Positions 55,196 through 64,000 of a stretch of 64,000 bases of DNA are shown in pieces. The first letter of the stretch is position 1. Every line of letters begins with the position of its first letter. Source of the stretch: Heloderma charlesbogerti (taxonomy: Eukaryota; Chordata; Lepidosauria; Squamata; Helodermatidae). The notes below the pieces were generated by a model. That model saw nothing but the letters and a program-made list of their open reading frames with translations. It was not told where the DNA came from and ran no database searches. The stretch covers positions 124,001 to 188,000 of the forward strand of contig JANEZZ010002241.1 of NCBI GenBank assembly GCA_026122225.1, in the 5' to 3' direction. The position numbers were made by a program, and so were the translations under genes.

Positions 55196-56807
55196 CTGTA
55201 AGAAAAAAAGGCCTAGTTACTGAACTTCAGGTAACCTCAGTTCTCCAGAAATATAGCTACACTAACAGCACAATCCTACAGATGTCTATTTAGAAGTCCC
55301 CTTGAGTTCAATTAGATTTACTCCCAGGCAAGTGTGTCCAGGATAGCGACCTCAAAGATATTAGTACCAGGAAGGGGAATGTCTAAACAGAAGACATTTA
55401 GCCAAATAAAGAGTTGAATCCAATGCTGCACGACTGGACTTCTGTTCATGCAACGGGACCTCCCTTGTCTCCTCACCATGTTGCCCCCATGCCCCCCCCC
55501 AAATCTGTTCTAGAGGGATGGGAGACCCAATAGAACAGATCTGGGGTGTGCAGGGGGGAGGGGAAATCCATTCCACAGGTGGACAGTCAGTATTGGATAC
55601 AACCCAAAAATAAATAAAAAACGCATTTATATGGAAGATAAGTGACAAAGAAGTGTGAAAAAGAACAGACAAGCAATACACTGGCTTATTAGTGGGCACC
55701 TGAGCTCTTCTTTAAAGAATCATGAGCGTGGGTTGCTTTCAATCCTCCCTCTCCCTTTAGGATGAAGACAAAGGAAAAGAATCTAATACATAAAGAATAA
55801 GAAAAAAACACCCCACTACCAGAGCTGAAACAATTTTTTACCAGCATTTTTTACCTATATTTATAACTTCTATATCAGTTATAGGCAACAGGAGGCTTTG
55901 GGGCTCATTTTGCATCTGCCCCCAAGGGCTTCTTGTCTGACCCCCAATCCCAACAATCTCAGTGGCTTTCCCTTACATCAGGAAAGCAAAAACAAAAAAT
56001 AAAAACACCCAAATAAAGTAACAGTGCTCTTTAACTGCCTGACCACCATTGTCAACAGCAACTGAGGCTATCAGGACTTCTTTCCACATATATCACAGCT
56101 GCTGACATTTGTGTATGAGCCAAGGCACAGGGAAATGGGAATGATCAACTAAAGGGTATAAGATAAAAGACTTGACAGAGCTACTCTACAATTCTTTCTA
56201 GTATAGAAAGCATGAAGAAACTATTTGCATGTGTTTAGCTCCCACAGTACTGAGGGCAACACTTGACATTACAGCAGCAGTTCCTATGCACTGAGGCACA
56301 TGGGACTGTGCCAGTTCCAGTAGCAAAAGGGATGTTGGGATCCAATTTTAAAAGCAAAAGAGGTGCAGAGCCCTCTGCTCCCTCCAGCTTCATTCCTCCA
56401 GGCTTTTCTTTTGCTTTCTTGGGACAAAAGTGCTTGGGGAGAGGGGCTGCAGATAGATAAGCTACAACTGAGGGAGGGGAGGTATCTGAGCTTCCCACCC
56501 ACATGAATTATTTGCTTTTAGACTTGGATCCTATCCCTTTTTACTACACAAATGAAGCAGTTCATGTTTGAAAACATGGAATGGCCACTGTTGCATCTAG
56601 TTTTGCCCTAAGTGGGCAAAGCCAATACTGCCGGTCCTTCAAGGTCTTCCTCAGTTCAAAACATAGCCTGTCAAATATTAGTTGCTAATAAGGGTTATTT
56701 AAGTATAAATTTGATTTATACTCTGCTTTTTTACCAGAAAATGGCACTCAGGGCAGGTAGCAACAATAAGATCAAAAGATTTAAAATAAAAACAGTTAAG
56801 GGCACAA
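55196..56807 (-). other. FCHO2 intron, no gene seen
   Basis: Contains a CAATCCTA-type small repeat (55262-55345) and C-runs near 55492. Otherwise plain intron. Confidence 0.55.
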
Positions 56808-59800
56808 TCCTATGGGGATAGGCAGCTGCCTCCGAACTTGGAGGCGACTGCCTATCCAATGCAGAGCAGGAGAAGGCAGGATCTGCTGGAGAAGCCACCA
56901 CCACCCGGGGAAGAGGGCATGCCTGCTGCTGCTGCATCTGCTTGCTGCTGCGTCTGCTTGCTGCCACCACCAACACCAGTGCTTCCCTGTGGACTTCTGC
57001 CCGGCAGATTGCCAGTCCCTGCAGGACCAGGCCCCCAGGTACTGAGCCAGATGTGCTGACTGCTTCCACCTGCCCCTTCCTGTAGGGGCTATATAAGCTG
57101 GCTGGCTGGCTGAGGTGGCCTGGGAGAGCCAGGATCTGCAGGAGAAGCCACCACCATCATGTGGGGAGGATGGTGTGCTTGCTCTTCCTCCTGTTTGCCT
57201 TTGCTGCTGCCACCGTGGACTACTGCCTGGCAGTATTTTTAAAGGGGATGTATTTTTTTGATTTTTTAATTATTTTTTAATTGTTAGTGAGGGGCAGGTT
57301 TTGGGGGTATTCTGTTGTGTTTTTAGGGGTGGGTAGCCTGCCTGATAGGCGGGAGCAAGGGGGCATGTGTCCACCTGACAAGAGGCAGTGGGGGGAGTGT
57401 TGGGGACCAGAACATACCGAGGCTGGGTGGCAGGTGCTGGCGGAGCACTACGGGCAGGCCATGCCAGGTAAGGGAGAGATGTGTAATATCTGTCCCCTGT
57501 TCTGGGCCTGCCCAGAGCCAAAGGATGGCTGGGGGAGGCGTGACCCCATCTTCTGGCCTTCGCTCTGCAATGCCAGGTCTGTTACCCGGAAAACATCCCT
57601 CATCCACGACATGATCCGGGATGAAGGTGCAGACCTGGCGTGTATTACGGAGACCTGAGTGGCCGAGGCCGCTGCTCCAACTCTTGCGGCCATGTGTCTA
57701 GCTGGATTTTCATATGCACAGCAGCCGAGGGATGGGGATCGGGGAGGGGGAGTGGTTGTTATCTACCAAGAGTCCTTGGTCTTCACCAGACCCCCCTCTC
57801 CGGGAGACCAAGGTGGTTGAGTGCCTGTACTAGAGGTTGGTCCTGAAGGACAGCCTGGGGATTCTGCTCATGTACTGTCCACCCCGCAGCATGACTGACT
57901 CCCTGGCTGAGGTGCTTGAGGTGGTCTCTGATGTGCATGTACAGTCCCCTAACTTATTGGTATTGGGGGACTTCAATGTATCTTCAGAGGCCATCCTCAC
58001 AGGGACACCTTGGGACTTCATGGAGACCATGGCTTCCTGGGAGCTGCACCCTATTCCAACTGGGCCACCCATGTAGCCGGTCATGTGTCAGACCTTGTGT
58101 TTGTTTCTGGAGAAGCAGGGAGTGATCTGGAAGTCGGGGAATCTGGAATCCACCACCCCCTTGTCATGGTCAGATCACTATCTGGCGACATTGGACTTCT
58201 TGGTTCCACTACCCCTCCACAGGGGTGGAGGACTCATTAAAATGGTCCGCCCCAGGCATCTTATGGATACGAATGGATTCCTAAACGCCCTTGGGGATTC
58301 TCTGGAGTACGCCAATGGCCACTCGGTCGAGATCCTGGTGGGTGGCTGGAATGCCGCAATCACTGGGGTATTAGATCAGGTGGCTCCGAAACACCTTCTC
58401 CTCCTGAACAGGGTTCGAACTGCACCATGGTTCAATCCGCAGTTAAGAGCTCTGAAACAGGAGGTGAGGCAGCTAGAGCGCCGGTGGCGGAAGTCTCACT
58501 CCGAAGACGATCACACACGGGCTAGAGCTGTATCTTCAGCCTATCACGTGGTGGTGAAGGCAGCAAAAAGGGAATATGATGCTGCCTCTATCGCGTCTGC
58601 AGAGTGCTGTCCCAGGAGGCTGTTCCAAGTGGTCCGGAGCCTGGTCGGTCCAGTTGCTTTGGAATTACTGGAGCATTGTAAGGCTTCCTGTGAGGCCTTG
58701 GCAAGGCACTTTGCGGATAAAATTGATCAGAGTGTTATTCCATGAGCTATGGATATAGTTACTGAGCAAGAGGCGGTCTGTGGCAAACCGGTTTTGTGGG
58801 ATAGGTTCCAGCTTCTTCCTTCTGATGAAGTGGAAAAGGTGCTGTTATCTGTAAGGCCAACCACCTGCTTTGATCCTTGCCCATCTTGGCTCATTATGAG
58901 CTGCAGAGAGAGGCTGGGTGAGGGGATCAGGGTGGTGTTGAATGCCTCCCTTGAGGAGGGAGTGATGCCATCCGCTCGCAAGGAGGCAGTGATAAGACCG
59001 CTCTTAAAAAAGCCCTCCTTGGATCCCCAAGTTCTGAACAACTTTCGCCCAGTCTCGAATCTGCCGTTTTTGGGCAAGGTGATTGAGCAGGTGGTGGTGA
59101 TGCAGTTGAAGGCACACTTGAAAGAAGCGGATTATCTAGATCCACTTCAGTCGGGCTTCAGGCCTGGGCATGGGACAGAAATGGCCTTGGCCGCCTTGGT
59201 GGATGATCTGGACAGGGGCGAATGGTCCTTCCTTGTTCTCCTCGACCTCTCAGCGGCTTTTGATACTGTTGACCACAGTATCCTCCTGGACCGCCTGGAG
59301 GGGTTGGGCATTGGAGACACTGTATTGTGGTGGTTCCGGTCCTTCCTCTCCAGCAGGTACCAGAGGGTAGCACTGGGAGAGGAGGTTTCGGACCCGTGGC
59401 TGCTCACCTGTGGGGTGCCACAGGGTTCCATCCTCTCCCCGATACTATTTAACATCTATGTGAAGCTGCTGGGGGCTATCATCAGTTGGTTTGGGGTGCG
59501 GTGTCATCAATATGCGGATCACATGCAGCTCTACCTCTCGTTCATATCTTCACCAAGGTTGGCCATAGAATCCCTGTCCAAATGTCTGGAGATGGTGAGT
59601 GGCTGGATGGGGAGGAACAAGCTGAAGCTGAACCCTGACAAGACCGAGGTACTTTTAGTGGGAGACAAGAGGAGGTTGGGGGATGTTGACCTGGTGTTGA
59701 ATGGGGTACGGCTACCCTTGGAAGACCAGGTCAGCAGCCTGGGGGTCATTTTAGACTCCCAGCTGTCCATGGAGGCTCAGGTGCGAGCTGTGAGACAGAT

Positions 59801-60834
59801 AGTGCTGTACCAACTCCATCTGATACGGTGGCTACACCCCTACCTTCCCGACCATCTGCTCCCATCGGTAGTACATGCCCTGGTCTTGTCTCGTTTAGAC
59901 TGCTGTAATGCACTCTACGTGGGGTTACCCTTGAAGATGGTTCGGAAACTGCAGCTGGTACAGAACACAGCGGCTTGCCTGATTAAAGGCAGCTACCGGT
60001 GAGATCACATCACTCCAGTGCTGAAGGAGTTGCACTGGTTACCAGTTGTTTTCCAGGCCAAATTCAAGGTGTTGGTTTTGACCTTTAAAACCCTATATGG
60101 TTCCGGCCCAGCCTATCTTAAGGAGCGCCTCCAGCAATACCAGACAGGCCGCTTAACGAGATCAGCCTTGGATGGCCTTCCCTCTGTCCCATCAGCCACG
60201 ACAGCTAGACTGGTGAGGACGAGGGAGAGGGCCTTCTCTGTGGTGACCCCCACTCTGTGGAACTCCCGCCCTAGGGAACTCTGCCATGCCCCCTCTTTAA
60301 TGAGCTTCCGCCACGCATTAAAAATGTGGTTGTTCAGGCAGGCATTTGGGGTGGGTTAGGGTATTTTTAGAAATATGATGTTTTAATGTAGAATTTTATT
60401 GTTTTAAACTGTTTCTATTATTATACATGACCAGCCAGATGGATGATTAATAAATTTAATAAATAAATAAATAAAATAAGCAAGCACAAAGGAGATCATT
60501 CCCTCCACGCTTCTCCTGCCCTGCATTTGCAGCTAGACAGCCGATTGCGGCTGTCTAGCCGTGGGAAGGCAGAGCAGGGGAGGAGGCTGCCAGACGACAC
60601 ATAGGATGTGTTGTACCGGCATTTCCACCTTCCTTGCCCTAGAACGCCCCATTTTGGCTGCTCTGTGCTCCTCTTCTGAGCACGGAGCTGTTCCCTGCTG
60701 CCTGCAAGGCAGCAGGGGAAGGGAGGAAGGTCAGTTCTCTTGGAACCAACCTCGGAGTGCACGCTCCGAGGTCACTTGCCAGACAATCACATATCGTATG
60801 GCTGTCTAGCCGCTGACTAGCGGCCATAGGATTG
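56808..60834. mobile_element. MITE of the GCAATCCTAT family, split by an L2 LINE
   Basis: The left part (56808-56876) has GGGCACAATCCTATGGGGAT and TCCGAACTTGGAGGCGACTG. The right part (about 60480-60834) has CCTGCATTTGCAGCTAGACA, CCTCTTCTGAGCACGGAG and ends CCATAGGATTGCTCCC. The ends are inverted repeats of each other. An L2 element occupies the middle. Confidence 0.7.
56877..60478 (+). mobile_element. Full-length but decayed L2-type LINE
   Basis: The 5' region has two tandem copies of a unit starting GGATCTGCNGGAGAAGCCAC (56880 and 57132), the first containing a TATA-like CTATATAAGC at 57089-57098. The endonuclease domain (about 57590-58250) includes LLVLGDFNVSSEAIL and SWSDHYLATLDF. The reverse transcriptase (58749-60002) has LLKKPSLDPQVLNNFRPVSN, LLDLSAAFDTVDHSILLDRL, GVPQGSILSPILFNIY and QYADHMQLYLSF. 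A C-terminal block (60018-60359) has LKELHWLPVVFQAKFKVLVL. The 3' end is AATAAATAAATAAATAAAAT. Stops at about 57657, 58743 and 60000 and compensating frameshifts near 58075 and 58140 break it. The catalytic YADD is mutated to YADH. Confidence 0.88.
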
Positions 60835-60849
60835 CTCCCTCCAAGAACC

Positions 60850-61330
60850 ATAAAAACAAATACATTAAAACAATTAAAAAACACAACAACAGAACAGCAT
60901 CCAACCCAACATGCCAAAGGCGTGCTTGAATAAAAACATCTTTGCCTGCTGGCAGGGAGACAGCAAAGAGGGAGCCAACCTAGCCTCCCTTGGCAGGGAG
61001 TTCCAAAGCTTGGGAGCAGCCACCAAGAAGGCCCTCTCAAGTTGCAACCAAATATGCCTCTGATGGCTGTGGCAGTGCCAACTGAAGGGTATCCCCTGAA
61101 GATCTTAACATGTGGGCAGGCTTGTATGAAAGAAGGCTTTCAGGTAGCTTGATCCCATATACGTCTTTATAGTCCATAACCAGCTCTTTGAATTGTGCCC
61201 AGAAACAGACCAGTAGCCAGTGAAGCTGTTGTAACAACAGAGTCACATGCTCCCTGTAACCAGTTCAATCAACAGTTTGGCTGCAGCATTCTGGGCCAGC
61301 TGAAGTTTCCAAACAATTTTCAAAGCAGCC
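60850..61330 (-). repeat. Dispersed LINE-related repeat, reversed
   Basis: On the minus strand 61246-61040 reads LLLQQLHWLLVCFWAQFKEL, similar to the C-terminal LHWLPV block of L2-type elements but from a different subfamily. Adjacent blocks TTGGCAGGGAGTTCCAAAGC and AAGAAGGCCCTCTC recur near 24200. Heavily decayed. Confidence 0.55.
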
Positions 61331-61714
61331 CTACAGATACACAACTACTGTTGATTCCCTTTGTATTTGAGACCTGAATGCATCTACCAGCTATTTTAAT
61401 CTTTGTATTATAACTTGAACTAAGCCACTTTGACTGCCATTTTTTGATAGAAAGGTGGGGTACAAATCCAATAAATAAATGAACAAGCTTGTATTTTTAC
61501 CAAAAAGTGTATTAAATGTTGGACAGAACAGGGAAAGAATTGTTCCTCAGCACCTTGCAATCTAAATACCTTGAAAAATCCATTGGTTTAATGCAGAATT
61601 GTACCATAGCTAGAACTAGTTTCCCTACTTAAGGGCCTGATACTACCTTTTGGGAGGAATATAGAAGGAATTCCTAAAAGTAGCACATAATATCAGAACT
61701 TAGACTTAACATTA

Positions 61715-61737
61715 AAAAGAAAAGAAAAGAAAAGAAA
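61715..61737 (+). repeat. (AAAAG)n microsatellite
   Basis: Four AAAAG units in an FCHO2 intron. Confidence 0.85.
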
Positions 61738-61842
61738 CACTGCTAAAGTTAGAATTGCTTTTCACAAATGTTTTTAAAAGATAGTATAATAAGTAGCAGC
61801 ATACTGGAATGAAGTTCATGTGGTATTCAAAATAAAAAATAC

Positions 61843-62042
61843 CATTTTGCTGGTGGAAGTGATTGCATATTCATTACGCCTCCATCGACTGGAACCATGA
61901 CCTGTACGTTAGATAGCATACTTGGCACTGCCATAGATGCTGGGTTGTATTTATAATCAACCCTTACATCAGTAGTGCTAGCATTGCACTTCCAGTATGT
62001 GGCAAGGTTCAGAGGTGTAGACTGGATGCCATTTGAAGATAC
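61843..62042 (-). CDS. FCHO2: FCHO2 mu-homology domain exon (200 bp)
   Basis: A CTTATTTTCAAAG acceptor precedes 62042 and an AAATG|GTATTT donor follows 61843. The exon holds 66 full codons plus [68 protein letters not shown] and a split Trp. This is the well-conserved core of the domain (human differs at a handful of positions). The intron that follows is 6.6 kb long and carries the nested MITE and L2. Confidence 0.97.
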
Positions 62043-62104
62043 CTTTGAAAATAAGCAAATAATTCATTATATTTTTAGTCTGTACCATAACAAAAGTTCC
62101 CTGA

Positions 62105-62230
62105 GCATATAACATAATGCTAACAGTATACAATAAATAAAATCAACACAGGAAATAAAAATACAATATAAAATATATGAAAGCAGCTAAAATGCTTGGG
62201 AGAAGAGGAATGTCTTTGCCTGCTGCTGGG
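62105..62230. repeat. Dispersed repeat fragment
   Basis: AATAAAATCAACACAGGAAA, AAAGCAGCTAAAATGCTTGG and TGTCTTTGCCTGCTGCTGGG resemble the block near 60850-60960. Lies in the short intron between two FCHO2 exons. Confidence 0.5.
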
Positions 62231-62451
62231 AAGATAACAGTGTAGGTGCTAGGCAAGTCTCTTTTGGGTCGGCATCCCATAAGCAGAGCACCACTACTAT
62301 TAGCCCTTTGCCTAACTTCATTCAGCGGGGTCACCTGGAGGGCGACCCTGTTTAATGTAACAATCAGAGGTGTTACATTAAATATGCAGAAATTAACCAC
62401 GTTACTAATGACATTCTCAGTTCCCAGTACCAACATAAAAAACATTATTAC

Positions 62452-62584
62452 CTGATACTTTAGAACATCTACATTATAATAAGAGGCAGAAGGATTCTGC
62501 TCTGATAGCTTCTTGAGGTAGACTGTGACAGCTTGCATATCCATCCAAAAATCTCTTGTATTGGAATCACTTTGTGATGGATCA
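62452..62584 (-). CDS. FCHO2: FCHO2 mu-homology domain exon (133 bp)
   Basis: A TTTTGCACACAG acceptor and a TATCAG|GTAATAA donor bound one completing base plus 44 codons: [40 protein letters not shown] and LKYQ. It is the most upstream FCHO2 exon in the window. The five exons together supply 194 residues and a stop. The rest of the domain, the linker and the F-BAR domain lie beyond 64000. Confidence 0.96.
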
Positions 62585-64000
62585 CTGTGTGCAAAAGGTA
62601 GGAGTGAAGACACAGGCTTTAGCTTCTCTTATATACTGGAAATGTTTAAATTAAGAACACTTTTTTATTTTTACCATCTCGTTATCCAACTACATCTATG
62701 GATAAGGGGATGGAGCCAAAAGGTATGCTCCTGCATGCAAACTACACACAGGAGATCTGTTTTACACCTGGTTTCTTTCTATAGTCCTCCATGAACTCAC
62801 TGCGTTACCTTAGGCATGTTGCTCTCTCTGCCTCAGCTCCCCATCTCTGATACGGGCATAATGTCATATGGATTATGACACAGTGTATACAAAGCATGCT
62901 GAATGTTTGAAAACACTTTATAAATGTTAAGTATTATTATATGCTAGTTTGAAAACTTTTAAAATCTGATAATGAAGATGGATAATGAAGTAAATATATA
63001 ATAATTTTCAAGTGCAATGGTAAAAATTATGTGGCAATGTATCACCTCTACGACTCTGTACTCAGTATTTCATTTTACACAGCGGCTGCTGTACAAGGTA
63101 GCTGGATGTTTACTTATATTGTAACACGGGACAGAGGACAAGTGTCCCAGGATAAAGACACATCTGTTACCCATGAAATAGTTGAGCATTATTGTGCTGA
63201 AAGGAAAACCCATGGCCAGCCCACCAACCAAAACATTATCCAAGATCTTACCTCGAAAGCGCTCCCAAACATGATATAAAGATTATCATACTCTGATTAC
63301 CTTTGCAACTTGTGCAATGGTTTGCTGTGTGGATCCATGCCACTACAGACAACAGGAAAGTTTTGTGGCAATGTGGAGACAAACAACATTGTGGCAGTCA
63401 TGTACATGGTGAGCCACTGTGTACAAGCAGTATGACACATGGAGCTGGTGCCCATTGCATTAACAGGCCCAATAAACTGATTATAAAGACAGTTCAGATA
63501 AGAATCCTAATTACGTCCCTTTTCATAGAATAGTAGGGTTGGAAGGGGCCTACAAGGCCATGTAATTTCATGTAATTCAACTATAGTTTTAACTTTTTTG
63601 TTTATACTTTTCTTGGCTTGTGAGAAGAAATAGCATGTGACTGCCTTGAAACTTGTTTTTGGAAAATTATGTTTTGCTTGTAATTATACAGAAAGAAATG
63701 TATTTACTGGTATCTCCTTTCAAATATCATGGTACTTGACAACTGTTTATAGGGTTTAAAATTAGGCTATTTTGGTAGTTTGTTGTAGCTGAACTCCAAT
63801 GGAAACATGGAAGCTTACTGGTGAGAAGCTGGAGACACCCAAAGGATGCACCACCACTGCCCACAAGAAGAGCCCGAGCATTGTCCTGCTCCCTAACCAC
63901 AGACTCCGCACCAAATACACTGTTTCATATCTACCATCAGGACTTGGATACCTGATGCTCCCAAGCATCCTATCCTCTATTCATTCACAATGTACTCTGT
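62585..64000 (-). other. FCHO2 intron to window edge
   Basis: No further FCHO2 exon was recognised. A fragment of the TAGGGTTGGAAGGGGCC repeat lies at 63525-63570. Open frames here are short and unrelated to known proteins. Confidence 0.6.

Noticed and set aside
1..64000. Endogenous retrovirus or other integrated virus
   Set aside because: I saw no LTR pairs, primer-binding site, or gag, pro or env-like frames; every reverse transcriptase seen is of the LINE type.

Overview
The window is vertebrate nuclear DNA, almost certainly from a squamate reptile. It has long introns, a CpG island, intact BovB-type RTE LINEs, tRNA-derived SINEs of the Sauria type, L2 and CR1 LINE remnants and many hAT-like MITEs. 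Three genes lie on the minus strand in the order FCHO2 (3' part), TMEM171, TMEM174. As I recall, this is also the order on human chromosome 5q13. All three were recognised from exon translations that match the known proteins and are bounded by usable splice sites.

Layout by coordinate. 1-14.2 kb is intergenic and repeat-rich. It holds a hAT-like element with a palindrome made of palindromes (272-1167), a Sauria SINE, a BovB LINE with an inverted 5' end (8.7-12.1 kb) and an 18-bp minisatellite. TMEM174 occupies 14.2-16.5 kb in two coding exons, and its intron contains a partial copy of its own exon 1. 16.5-31.5 kb is intergenic, with a 1.35-kb hAT element carrying the tail of a transposase (20.8-22.2 kb), a CR1 fragment and a second recursive-palindrome element (24.3-25.1 kb). 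TMEM171 occupies about 31.5-37.3 kb, with a probable non-coding first exon in the CpG island at 42.6-43.7 kb. A near full-length BovB lies antisense in one of its introns. The candidate last exon of TMEM171 looks broken. The 3' part of FCHO2 fills 47.6-62.6 kb: five coding exons of the mu-homology domain and a long 3' UTR. Its introns carry a young BovB with an uninterrupted 635-codon reading frame and a full-length but decayed L2 nested in a MITE. The remaining FCHO2 exons lie beyond 64 kb.

The genes do not form a pathway. FCHO2 is a clathrin-endocytosis initiator. TMEM174 and TMEM171 are small membrane proteins with cytoplasmic proline-rich PY-type tails.

The most unusual structure is the pair of hAT-like elements at 272-1167 and 24285-25131. 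Each contains a palindrome of about 350-385 bp whose arms are themselves chains of 30-45-bp palindromes of a few module types. One module contains back-to-back ATGGCGGC motifs that resemble YY1 sites. All repeat calls were made by eye, without a repeat library.
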